From Hallerella sp963656065 (GTDB lineage: Bacteria; Fibrobacterota; Fibrobacteria; Fibrobacterales; Fibrobacteraceae), in the NCBI GenBank assembly GCA_963656065.1, contig CAVKGV010000020.1, positions 1 through 31,983 on the forward strand: 31,983 nucleotides of DNA, written 5' to 3'. Numbering within the stretch: the first letter of the stretch is position 1; the number at the start of each line of letters is the position of its first letter. The notes beneath the pieces were generated by a model, which had not been told where the DNA came from, searched no databases, and saw only the letters and a program-made list of their open reading frames with translations. Shown here one piece after another: positions 6,743 to 14,719 of the stretch. Both the position numbers and the translations under genes were made by a program.

Positions 6743-7932
6743 AGGTTCTCACTCCTGAAGGCGAAGAAAAAAACTTGATGGTGCTGAACATCGGTCCGTC
6801 GCACGGTGCGACGCACGGATGCTTGCGCTACATTACGGCTCTCGACGGTGAAAACATCGCGGCTTCTGTCGGTGAAATCGGCTACCTGCACCGCGGGTTC
6901 GAGAAAATGGCGGAACGCGGAACGTGGCAGCAGGTCTTGCCCCTGACCGACCGTCTGGACTACTGCTCGGCGATGATGAACAATTTCGCCTACTGCCGCG
7001 CCGCGGAACAGATGCTCGGCATCGAAATCCCGGAACGCGCCAAGGTTCTCCGCGTCATCGTGAACGAGCTTTCCCGCATCGCGGACCATTTCATCTGTGT
7101 CGCTGCCGCTGCGCAGGATCTCGGTTCGACGACCGGCTTCTTCTACCTGTTCGATTCCCGCGAAATGACGATGCGCATCTGGGAAAAGCTGACCGGGGCG
7201 CGCCTCACGAACAGCTACGGGCGAATCGGCGGGCTTTACCGCGATACTTACGAGGGCTTTGAAGAAGACGTTCTCGCCGTCTGCAAGCAGGTCGGGAAGA
7301 ACCTGAAGGACGTCCACGCGTGCTTTGACCGGAACCGCATTTTCCTTGACCGTACGGTCGATGTGGCGAAGATTTCCGGTGAACGGGCCGTTGCCTGGGG
7401 CTGGACAGGTCCGTGCCTCCGCGCAACAGGCGTTGCGAGCGACCTGAGAAAGGACGAACCGTATTGGGATTATGAAACTTACGACTGGAACGTGGTGACG
7501 GGAACCCACGGCGACGTCTTTGACAGGCTCATGGTGCGCCTTGCCGAGGCGGAAGAATCCGTGAAGATTGTCCGACAGGCGTTGAAGCGTCTCGCTCCGG
7601 GACCTGTGAGCGTCGAGGATCCGCGTATTCGGATTCCGTCGCACGAACGTGTCTATCAGGATATGGAAGCCCTGGCCGGAAGGTTCAAGAGCGTCTTCGA
7701 AGGCATTCGGATTCCTGCGGGCGAGTATTATTCCGGATCCGAGACGGCAAACGGGGAACTCGGCTTTACGCTGGTTTCCGACGGCTCCGGCCATCCGTGG
7801 CGGGTCAAGGTCCGTCCGCCTTGCTTTACGCAGTTTGCGGCTTTCCACGAACTGGTCGAAGGCGGCATGATTGCGGATTCCATCGCTTGCCTGTCGAGCA
7901 TCAACATTATCGCGGGAGAATTGGACAGATGA
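6739..7932 (+). CDS. nuoD: NADH-quinone oxidoreductase subunit D
   Basis: NuoD (49-kDa subunit, related to the [NiFe]-hydrogenase large subunit) forms the quinone pocket with NuoB. The 397 aa include GPSHGATHG near residue 18 (family PxHPATHG loop with the quinone-site histidine), GYLHRGFEKMAE and TDRLDYCSAMMNN with the conserved tyrosine. NSYGRIGG and the closing DSIACLSSINIIAGELDR, close to the usual IDPVFGEVDR ending, are also present. The start overlaps the nuoC stop (ATGA), implying translational coupling. The substitution of Ser-His-Gly for the usual Gln-His-Pro in the loop is a lineage variant. Confidence 0.97.
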   Translation: MKVLTPEGEEKNLMVLNIGPSHGATHGCLRYITALDGENIAASVGEIGYLHRGFEKMAERGTWQQVLPLTDRLDYCSAMMNNFAYCRAAEQMLGIEIPERAKVLRVIVNELSRIADHFICVAAAAQDLGSTTGFFYLFDSREMTMRIWEKLTGARLTNSYGRIGGLYRDTYEGFEEDVLAVCKQVGKNLKDVHACFDRNRIFLDRTVDVAKISGERAVAWGWTGPCLRATGVASDLRKDEPYWDYETYDWNVVTGTHGDVFDRLMVRLAEAEESVKIVRQALKRLAPGPVSVEDPRIRIPSHERVYQDMEALAGRFKSVFEGIRIPAGEYYSGSETANGELGFTLVSDGSGHPWRVKVRPPCFTQFAAFHELVEGGMIADSIACLSSINIIAGELDR

Positions 7933-9017
7933 GTCACGTTAAAGGCGCCATTCACGACGTTGCCAATAATACGCTTGCCTATACCCACGGCCCGATTCCT
8001 GTAGAGACTTTGCCGTCTCCGGCTGACCAGTTTGGGCGCGCAAACCCGATCCAGGCCCAGCCTTCTTGGGCGGAAATCGCTCCGCTTTTGGAAACTCCCG
8101 CCATCAAGGAACGCGTTTCGGATCTGCTTTCCCGTTATCCGGTAGGGCAGGGCGCGCTTCTCGAAGTTCTCTGGCTTGCACAGGACGCCATCGGTTGGCT
8201 TCCGAACGAGGCGATTCGCTGGGCGGCGGATGTCTGCGGATGTTCCGCGGCGCACGCTTACGGCGTTTCGACGTTCTATACGATGTACAAGCATGTTCCG
8301 ACTGGAAGATTCCTCCTCCAGTTCTGCCACAATATCAGCTGCCACCTGCGCGGCGCACCGAGCATTCTCGAATATGCGCAAAAAGCGCTGAACATCAAGA
8401 GTGGGGAAACGACTCCCGACGGTCTCTTTACGATTGTCGAAGTGGAATGCTTGGCCGCTTGCGGTAACGCTCCGGCGATGCTCGTCAATGACGACTACGC
8501 GACGGATGTGGAAAACGGCGAGCTGGTCATGAAGCCCGGTGTGGGACTCACGCCCGAACGCTTTGACAAGATTCTCAAGTGGTGCTACGCCCGCGAGGAA
8601 AAGTTCCCCGGGAAAGAGCCTCCGCGCGAAGTTCTCGGCGGTATGGTGAAAGGTCACGGCGGGCATGCAGGCGCTCCCGGCGCAACGGCGAAGCCCCAGG
8701 TTTCCGATTACGCACCGCCGTCTCCGGTTTTGAACGTCGTTGCCCTTGTCGATGCGAACGGTGCGACTCTCACATGGAAAGGCGCTCCGGAATTTACGGA
8801 ACTGACCGTCGAAAAGAATGTCGGCGGAAAATGGTCCGAAGTCGGCAAGCCCGGAGTCAAGGACAAGCAGTTTGTCGATCCCGAAGGACATGTCGGGGAT
8901 GAATACCGGATGATTGCGGTGAGCGGAGCTCGTACGGCGAAGCCTTCCCGCGTTTCGGTTGCCAAGGCGGCGCCTCCTCCTCCCGAAGATCCTGCAACGC
9001 CGAAGAAGGTTGGTTGA
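7929..9017 (+). CDS. nuoE: NADH-quinone oxidoreductase subunit E with C-terminal fibronectin-III-like domain
   Basis: NuoE is the thioredoxin-fold subunit holding cluster N1a beside NuoF. Residues about 46-225 are a normal NuoE: RYPVGQGALLEVLWLAQ, then the 2Fe-2S ligands Cys133, Cys138, Cys174 and Cys178 (CHNISC and CLAACG). The ATG at 7929 overlaps the nuoD stop (ATGA). At 362 aa the protein is about twice the usual 160-180. It has a roughly 45-residue N-terminal extension, a Gly/His/Pro-rich linker (about 237-261), and residues 262-345 that read like a fibronectin type III domain: PPSPVLNVVALV, ATLTWKG, KQFVDPEGHVGDEYRMIAVSG and PSRVSV. A Pro-rich end follows. The fusion is continuous in one frame, with nuoF starting 2 bp later, so it is not an artefact of gene calling. 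Confidence 0.94.
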   Translation: MSHVKGAIHDVANNTLAYTHGPIPVETLPSPADQFGRANPIQAQPSWAEIAPLLETPAIKERVSDLLSRYPVGQGALLEVLWLAQDAIGWLPNEAIRWAADVCGCSAAHAYGVSTFYTMYKHVPTGRFLLQFCHNISCHLRGAPSILEYAQKALNIKSGETTPDGLFTIVEVECLAACGNAPAMLVNDDYATDVENGELVMKPGVGLTPERFDKILKWCYAREEKFPGKEPPREVLGGMVKGHGGHAGAPGATAKPQVSDYAPPSPVLNVVALVDANGATLTWKGAPEFTELTVEKNVGGKWSEVGKPGVKDKQFVDPEGHVGDEYRMIAVSGARTAKPSRVSVAKAAPPPPEDPATPKKVG

Positions 9018-9019
9018 TC

Positions 9020-10330
9020 ATGCAAGATTCGATGAAAGTTTGCACGGCGAATTTTGGAAAGCACGCCCAGGACATTGAAGCCTACAAAAAGCTCGGCGGC
9101 TATTCCACGATTTCGTCTTCCCTGTTCGAAATGTCCCAGTTCGAAGCGATCGACCGCGTCCAGCGTTCCGGTCTCCGTGGCCGTGGCGGCGCGGGTTTCC
9201 CGACCGGGATGAAGTGGAGTTTCGTTCCGCGCAATACGGGAAAGCCGGTCTATATCGTCGTCAATGCGGACGAAGGCGAAGGCGGAACTTACAAGGACCA
9301 TTATCTTCTGCTCGAAGATCCGCACAGGCTGATTGAAGGCTTGATCATTGCCGGCTGGGCGCTCGGGGCGCGTTGCGCATACATCTATGCCCGCGGGGAA
9401 TTTCTCCCGTGCATCGAAAGCGTAAACAAGGCGCTGAACCAGGCCTATGCCGCCGGATATCTCGGCGAAAACATCGGCGGTACGAAGTTCTGCTTCGATA
9501 TTTTTGTCCATCGCGGAGCGGGCGCCTACATCTGCGGTGAAGAAACCGCTCTTATCAACTCGCTCGAAGGCCAGAAGGGGCAGCCTCGCTTGAAGCCTCC
9601 TTTCCCGGCTGTCGCCGGAGCCTGGGCGTCTCCGACCTGCGTGAACAACGTGGAAACGATTATGTCGCTTCCGTGGATTTTCTCGCATCCTGTAGAGGAA
9701 TACACCAAGATGGGAACGCCTCGTGCGCATGGAACGAAAGTGTTCTGCGTTTCGGGAGATGTCAAGCGCCCCGGTATCTATGAAGCTCCGCTGGGAACTC
9801 CGCTCATGGAAATGCTCACGAGCGAGGAATACTGCCAGGGTGTAATCGGAAACCTGAAAGGCGTGATTCCGGGTGGTTCTTCCTGTCCGCCGCTTCTTCC
9901 CGAAGAATGTGCGACGGCAACATTGGACTACGAATGCATGGCTTCCCTGAAGACGATGTTCGGGTCGGGCGCTATCATCGTGTTTAACGATACGCATAGC
10001 GCGGTCGATATCCTGGACGTCCTCGGACATTTCTATTCCCACGAATCGTGTGGACAGTGCACGCCTTGCCGCGAAGGAACGGGCTTTGCCCGCCGCGTCC
10101 TCGATGCGATGATGCGCGGGGAGGGTCACGACGGAGACATTGAACTTTTGCAGGGAATCTCCGCGGGATTTGGCGGAACGACCATCTGTCCGCTGGCCCT
10201 TTCGCTTGGCGGTCCGCTGAATGTCTATACGCGAAAGTATCGTGCGGATTTTGAAGAATACATTGCGAAAAACCCGAATCATGCGGAATCCCGTATGAGA
10301 TCGAACGTGCGTCTGGGAGCTTATTGGTAA
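9020..10330 (+). CDS. nuoF: NADH-quinone oxidoreductase subunit F, NADH-binding
   Basis: NuoF binds NADH and FMN and carries cluster N3; it is where electrons enter. In the 436-aa product GRGGAGFPTG (54-63) is the FMN/NADH glycine-rich loop. NADEGEGGTYKDH (82-94) is the second nucleotide motif, with Gly where many homologues have Pro (EPGT). N3 ligands are Cys344, Cys347 and Cys350 (ESCGQCTPCREGT) and Cys390 (TTICPLA). ATG 9020 is preferred to TTG 9014, which overlaps the nuoE stop and would add only MI. The gap to nuoG is 4 bp. Confidence 0.96.
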   Translation: MQDSMKVCTANFGKHAQDIEAYKKLGGYSTISSSLFEMSQFEAIDRVQRSGLRGRGGAGFPTGMKWSFVPRNTGKPVYIVVNADEGEGGTYKDHYLLLEDPHRLIEGLIIAGWALGARCAYIYARGEFLPCIESVNKALNQAYAAGYLGENIGGTKFCFDIFVHRGAGAYICGEETALINSLEGQKGQPRLKPPFPAVAGAWASPTCVNNVETIMSLPWIFSHPVEEYTKMGTPRAHGTKVFCVSGDVKRPGIYEAPLGTPLMEMLTSEEYCQGVIGNLKGVIPGGSSCPPLLPEECATATLDYECMASLKTMFGSGAIIVFNDTHSAVDILDVLGHFYSHESCGQCTPCREGTGFARRVLDAMMRGEGHDGDIELLQGISAGFGGTTICPLALSLGGPLNVYTRKYRADFEEYIAKNPNHAESRMRSNVRLGAYW

Positions 10331-10334
10331 TCTT

Positions 10335-11939
10335 ATGAGCAATCATTACAACATGCCTCATCTTCCGACAGCCGACAGTCCTCGTGTAATAATCGAGGTC
10401 GATGGCCAGAATGTGGAAGTTCCGGGCGATACGAACCTGCTTGAAGCCTTGAAAGCCGTGGGCATTGAAACGCCGCATGTCTGCTACCATCCCTATCTTC
10501 CGGTGTCCGGCAACTGCCGCCAGTGCCTGGTCGAGACGGAAGGTCCTCGCGGCAAAACGCTGATCATTTCCTGCTTCACGCCGGTGAAGGCAGGGATGAA
10601 AGTTTTCACGCCTCGTTCGAGCGAACGCGTCAAGACGGCTCGGCGTGCGGTTTCCGAGTTTATGCTCCTGAACCATCCGCTGGATTGCCCGATTTGCGAC
10701 AAGGCCGGCGAATGTACGCTGCAGGAAAACTACGTGGAAGCGGGGCGCGATTCGAGCCGCCTGTATCCCGAAGTCGGCAAGAACTATCACGGAAATCCGG
10801 ATCACCAGTTTTACGATACGAAGGGACAGCTTCGCGGCGGAAAGCGTGTCGATATCGGTCCGCGGGTGATGCTTGACGAGGAACGTTGCGTCCAGTGCGA
10901 CCGTTGCGTCCGGCTGATGCGCGATGTCTGCCACGATGAACAGCTCCAGCTAGCGGCCCGTGGCGACAGGACTTACATCACGACGTTCCCCGGAAGAAAG
11001 CTCGATCACGAATACGACCTCTGCGTGACGGACGTTTGCCCGACCGGTGCGATGACGGCGAAATATTTCCGCTTCGAACAGCGCGTCTGGATGCTCTCGA
11101 GAACGGCGAGCGTTTCGATGGACGATTCGCTCGGCGCGAACATCTGGATTGAACATGACCACGGATTTATTTTCCGCCTGATGCCTCGCTGCAATCCGGA
11201 AGTGAACCGCACCTGGCTTTCGAATACGAGCCGACTCGCTTTCCAGGAATTTTCGAAGGACCGCTTGCCGGCGGGAAACATCGATGCGTTGAAGGCCGCT
11301 CTCCAGGGAGAAGGGAAAGTTGCGTTTGTCTTGGGAGGCTCGGCGACGAATGAAGATGCTGCGGCTCTCAAGACTCTTGTCGAAAAGTTTGGCGACCGCG
11401 CCGAGGTTTTTGTCGGGACTTTTGCCCCGGTGAAGGAGCCGGACGGCATTTCGAAGAGCGGCGATCCGGTGGCGAACCGCGCGGGCTTTGCCTTGTTCGG
11501 CTTCACAAAAACGGTCGAAGACCTTTTGAACCGGGCTTCGGAATTTAAAACGCTCGTGACGCTTTCCGCGGATCTCTGGGGAAGCGATGCGACGAAGGCG
11601 CAGAAACTCGAAACGATTCCGAACCGCATCTCGATTTCTCCGAAAAACGACCTGACCGCGCAGAAATCCGCAACGGTTTTTGGCGTGAACCATTGGTCGG
11701 AAGTAAACGGGACGATGGTGAATTCCCGCTCGATTCTCCAAAAGCTGAATGCGGCTCCTACGGCTCCCGAAGAGGCTCTCGTTCCGCTGTACACTGTTCT
11801 GTTCGCTCTGGCTGGCGAAAACGTCCGGTGCGCGGCGGCGGCTTACAAAAAGGCTTCCGAATTTGTCCCGGTGCTTTCCAAGTTCTCTTTTGACGCTATC
11901 CACAGCACGGGCGAACTGCTCGATGGAGTTGCCGTATGA
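10335..11939 (+). CDS. nuoG: NADH-quinone oxidoreductase subunit G, short form
   Basis: NuoG extends the electron wire from NuoF towards NuoI. The N-terminal 240 residues contain all three standard cluster sites: N1b (Cys50, 61, 64, 80), N5 (His114, Cys118, 121, 127) and N4 (Cys185, 188, 191, 235). The off-path cluster N7 motif is absent. At 534 aa the protein is much shorter than E. coli NuoG (about 900). The part after about 290 is a reduced, diverged remnant of the molybdopterin-oxidoreductase-like domain (VAFVLGGSATNEDAAAL and a VNGTMVNS motif are still recognisable). It sits 4 bp after nuoF and overlaps nuoH. Confidence 0.94.
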   Translation: MSNHYNMPHLPTADSPRVIIEVDGQNVEVPGDTNLLEALKAVGIETPHVCYHPYLPVSGNCRQCLVETEGPRGKTLIISCFTPVKAGMKVFTPRSSERVKTARRAVSEFMLLNHPLDCPICDKAGECTLQENYVEAGRDSSRLYPEVGKNYHGNPDHQFYDTKGQLRGGKRVDIGPRVMLDEERCVQCDRCVRLMRDVCHDEQLQLAARGDRTYITTFPGRKLDHEYDLCVTDVCPTGAMTAKYFRFEQRVWMLSRTASVSMDDSLGANIWIEHDHGFIFRLMPRCNPEVNRTWLSNTSRLAFQEFSKDRLPAGNIDALKAALQGEGKVAFVLGGSATNEDAAALKTLVEKFGDRAEVFVGTFAPVKEPDGISKSGDPVANRAGFALFGFTKTVEDLLNRASEFKTLVTLSADLWGSDATKAQKLETIPNRISISPKNDLTAQKSATVFGVNHWSEVNGTMVNSRSILQKLNAAPTAPEEALVPLYTVLFALAGENVRCAAAAYKKASEFVPVLSKFSFDAIHSTGELLDGVAV

Positions 11940-13297
11940 TGGAAATTATCGATTCGAAGACATGGATTGAATGGCTCTTGACCATTGCAAAGTTTGCCTT
12001 TGCGTTTATCCCGGTGCTTTTCATCCTGCTCCTCATTCCGTTAGAACGTCGTGGAGCGGGCTTCATCCAGGATAGGCAGGGCCCGAACCGCTCCTATGTC
12101 AAGCTTCCGTTCTTTGGAAAGGTTCGCCTGTTCGGATGGGTGCAGAACGCCTGCGACGGTCTGAAGCTCTTTTTCAAGGAAATGTATTTCCCGGCGGGCG
12201 TGAATAAAATCCTGTTCGCTCTTGCTCCGGCGCTTCCGTTTGGGCTTACGCTCCTTACGCCATGCGTCCTTCCGTATTTCGCTTCCCTGAACTTTTCGTT
12301 CGGCGATACGGTCGTGCACATTCCCGGTGCGAACGTCGATACGGATATTGGAATCCTCCTCATGTTCGGGCTTTCCTCTCTTTCGGTCTTCGGCACGGTG
12401 CTTTCCGGCTGGGCCGCCAAATCCAAGTTCTCCTTCTTGGGGGCGCTCCGCGCGACGGCTACGAGCATCAGCTACGAAGTCTGCCTGGGCCTTTCGATGA
12501 TGGGAATCGTCCTGCTTGCTGGAACTTTCAACGTAGAAGGAATCGTCTCCTGGCAGGAAACCCATGTCTGGGGATTCATCGCGCAACCTGTCGCGTTCTT
12601 CTGCTTCCTGCTCGCTGCGATTGCGGAAACGGGCCGTCCGCCTTTTGACGTCTCGGAAGGCGACCCGGAACTCGTCGCCGGATACCACACGGAATACGGT
12701 GCGATGCAGTTCGGCATGTTCTATATGGGCGAATACGGTCACGTCGCCATCAACAGCATGCTGGTTTCGTTCCTCTTCTTCGGCGGTTACGCGATTCCGT
12801 TCATGACGACAGCCGAAACACAGGCCAATCTGAATGTCGTCTTGGCTGCCCTGTTCGGCATCTGTGCGTTCCTCGCCCTGGCGTTCCTGCACATGGTTTA
12901 CCGTTATCTGCGAGCCTACAATGCGGGCAAGGCTTCGAACAAGGCCGTTATCAATCGGGAATATCTTCTCTACAAAATCATCGCCTGGGTTGCCGTTCCC
13001 GTGTTCATCGCCTTGGCGGTTGTCTGCGGGCTCTTTATTCACCCCGAAGCTTCCATCGTGGCGGGCGTCCCCGTTTATGGACTGGGAATTTCGCTCGGGA
13101 CCGCCGCGGTACAGTTCCTTGTACTGATGGTCAAAACGGTGTTCTTCTGCTGGGTGTGGATCTGGATCCGCTGGACGCTCCCGCGCTTCCGCTATGACCA
13201 GATTATGCATCTCGGCTGGAAGGTCTTGCTGAATATCGCTTTGCTGAACCTGGTCGTGACTGCGGTCATCGCCAAACTAGTCCTGGGAGGCAACTAA
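11936..13297 (+). CDS. nuoH: NADH-quinone oxidoreductase subunit H, enlarged
   Basis: NuoH is the membrane subunit that closes the quinone chamber and links electron transfer to the pump. Core motifs are present: ERRGAGFIQDRQGPNR, ETGRPPFDVSEGDPELVAGY (with acidic residues of the E-channel), HTEYG, and IRWTLPRFRYDQIMHLGWK near the end. The start overlaps the nuoG stop (ATGATG; the second ATG at 11939 is equally possible). The protein is 453 aa against about 320-350 usually. The surplus is about 100 residues between the GGYAIPF helix (about 283) and the QFLVLMVK helix (about 393), containing two or three extra hydrophobic segments and a basic loop (YRYLRAYNAGKASNK). Confidence 0.95.
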   Translation: MMEIIDSKTWIEWLLTIAKFAFAFIPVLFILLLIPLERRGAGFIQDRQGPNRSYVKLPFFGKVRLFGWVQNACDGLKLFFKEMYFPAGVNKILFALAPALPFGLTLLTPCVLPYFASLNFSFGDTVVHIPGANVDTDIGILLMFGLSSLSVFGTVLSGWAAKSKFSFLGALRATATSISYEVCLGLSMMGIVLLAGTFNVEGIVSWQETHVWGFIAQPVAFFCFLLAAIAETGRPPFDVSEGDPELVAGYHTEYGAMQFGMFYMGEYGHVAINSMLVSFLFFGGYAIPFMTTAETQANLNVVLAALFGICAFLALAFLHMVYRYLRAYNAGKASNKAVINREYLLYKIIAWVAVPVFIALAVVCGLFIHPEASIVAGVPVYGLGISLGTAAVQFLVLMVKTVFFCWVWIWIRWTLPRFRYDQIMHLGWKVLLNIALLNLVVTAVIAKLVLGGN

Positions 13298-13866
13298 TGG
13301 TTCGTGTCATTAAGCACAAGCCGATGAATTGGCTGGAACGCCTTTACATCTTTGAAGCGTTCCGCGGCCTTTACACGACGATCAAACATTTTCTGCGGGG
13401 ATTTTTCCGCTACGAGACTTTGCCTACGACGGGATATCCGGAAGTAAAGCCTTACATTCCGCGGGACTATCGCGCCGCGCACCGGATGATGCTCCGCCCG
13501 GACGGAACGCCTCGCTGCGTCGCGTGCTTTATGTGCGCCTCGGCGTGTCCTGCGCACTGCATCTTTATCGAAGCGGGACAGTCGCCTGACGGTCGCATCG
13601 AAAAGCGTGCAACGAGGTTCGACATCGACCATTCCGTCTGCATTTTCTGTGGACTTTGCGTCGAAGCTTGCCCGGTCGATGCTCTTCGGATGGATACTTG
13701 CGAAACGAGCTTTGTCCGCCGCCGCCGGGAAGATTTTGTCGTTTCCCTGTACGACCTGACAAATTGGGACCCGAAGGATTATCCCGATGATGCGCAAAGC
13801 CAGGTCGCTCCGGGCGGCAGCAAAAACAAGCAGGCTCTTGAAGTCTGGGGAGAAGTGAAATGCTAG
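13297..13866 (+). CDS. nuoI: NADH-quinone oxidoreductase subunit I, 2[4Fe-4S] ferredoxin-like
   Basis: NuoI holds clusters N6a and N6b, which pass electrons to N2 in NuoB. The 189-aa protein has CVACFMCASACP (Cys74, 77, 80, 84) and CIFCGLCVEACP (Cys115, 118, 121, 125), the two CxxCxxCxxxCP motifs expected. The N-terminal 40 residues are amphipathic and basic, fitting contact with the membrane arm. GGGAGG lies 6 bases before ATG 13297, which overlaps the nuoH stop (TAATG). Confidence 0.97.
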   Translation: MVRVIKHKPMNWLERLYIFEAFRGLYTTIKHFLRGFFRYETLPTTGYPEVKPYIPRDYRAAHRMMLRPDGTPRCVACFMCASACPAHCIFIEAGQSPDGRIEKRATRFDIDHSVCIFCGLCVEACPVDALRMDTCETSFVRRRREDFVVSLYDLTNWDPKDYPDDAQSQVAPGGSKNKQALEVWGEVKC

Positions 13867-14405
13867 CTCTGATCCTTTTTATCATTCTGTCTGTCATTGC
13901 CGTGGGGTGTTCCGTCTGCGTCTTTTTGACGAAGCATCCGCTCTATGCGGCGCTTGCCCTGGTGACGACGATGCTTTCGCTGGCGGGAATTTACGGCCTT
14001 CTCGGGAGTCCTTTCGTCGGAGCGGTCCAGGTGATGGTCTATGCCGGTGCCGTGATGACGCTTCTGATGTTTATCATCATGGTGCTGAACGGTGCGCGGG
14101 ACAACCGGACGAAAAGATTTGACAAGGTTTCCGTTTTTGTCTTGATTTCCGCGTTGCTTTTGGCGGGCGTCGTGGCGACTGCGATCGGAAAATCCGCGCT
14201 GGACTTTGATCCGCAAGCGGTCCGAGGGTCTGTCTCGCTTACGGCGGGGACGCTTTTTGACATGGCTTCTAGCGGAAACGGCTATTACCTGTTGGTCCTT
14301 GCCGTAGGTCTCGTCCTGCTTTCGGCAATGGCTACCGCGGTTATTCTCGCCCGCAAACGGATCGCTTCGGATCCGGAAAATGAAACGCCTGAGGAGGTTC
14401 ACTGA
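13860..14405 (+). CDS. nuoJ: NADH-quinone oxidoreductase subunit J
   Basis: NuoJ is a five-helix membrane subunit of the proton-pumping arm. The 181-aa protein has the expected pattern of hydrophobic helices. Conserved FVGAVQVMVYAGAVMTLLMF is the third helix, with its pi-bulge region. The start at 13860 overlaps the end of nuoI by 7 bases. The C-terminus is short and acidic. Confidence 0.95.
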   Translation: MLALILFIILSVIAVGCSVCVFLTKHPLYAALALVTTMLSLAGIYGLLGSPFVGAVQVMVYAGAVMTLLMFIIMVLNGARDNRTKRFDKVSVFVLISALLLAGVVATAIGKSALDFDPQAVRGSVSLTAGTLFDMASSGNGYYLLVLAVGLVLLSAMATAVILARKRIASDPENETPEEVH

Positions 14406-14713
14406 TGCAAGCGATTTATGTCCAGATACTCGCTCTCGTGCTCTTGACTCTCGGAATCGCGACCGCCCTTTGCCGTCGGAACGTATTCTTCGTTCTGATG
14501 GGGGTGGAACTCGCCTTGAACGCGGTGAATCTGAGCATTGTAGGATTTTCAAAGACCCTCGCCGCTTCGTCGAGCGTTGTAGGCCAGGTAGTTCCTCTGT
14601 TTACGATTGCTGTCGCCGCTGCGGAAGCGTGTGTGGGACTTGCCGTCATCATCATGATTTTTAGAAATCAGGATAGTGCGGACATCGATAATTATTCCAG
14701 TTTGAGGGGGTGA
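14405..14713 (+). CDS. nuoK: NADH-quinone oxidoreductase subunit K
   Basis: NuoK is a three-helix, MrpC-like subunit linking the E-channel to the antiporter-like subunits. The 102-aa length is typical. Both functional glutamates are present, Glu35 (MGVELALNAVNL) and Glu74 (AAAEACVGLAV), matching Glu36 and Glu72 of E. coli. A strong GAGGAGG lies upstream of ATG 14405, which overlaps the nuoJ stop by one base (TGATG). Confidence 0.97.
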   Translation: MQAIYVQILALVLLTLGIATALCRRNVFFVLMGVELALNAVNLSIVGFSKTLAASSSVVGQVVPLFTIAVAAAEACVGLAVIIMIFRNQDSADIDNYSSLRG

Positions 14714-14719
14714 CCGAAA

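Noticed and set aside
8708..10342. Long open frame of 544 codons on the minus strand across nuoE/nuoF
   Set aside because: It is antisense to two certain genes, has Arg/His/Ala-rich composition typical of mirror frames in GC-rich codons, and no recognisable domain.
12041..13210. 389-codon minus-strand frame opposite nuoH
   Set aside because: Highly charged shadow of a hydrophobic membrane gene; no domain features.
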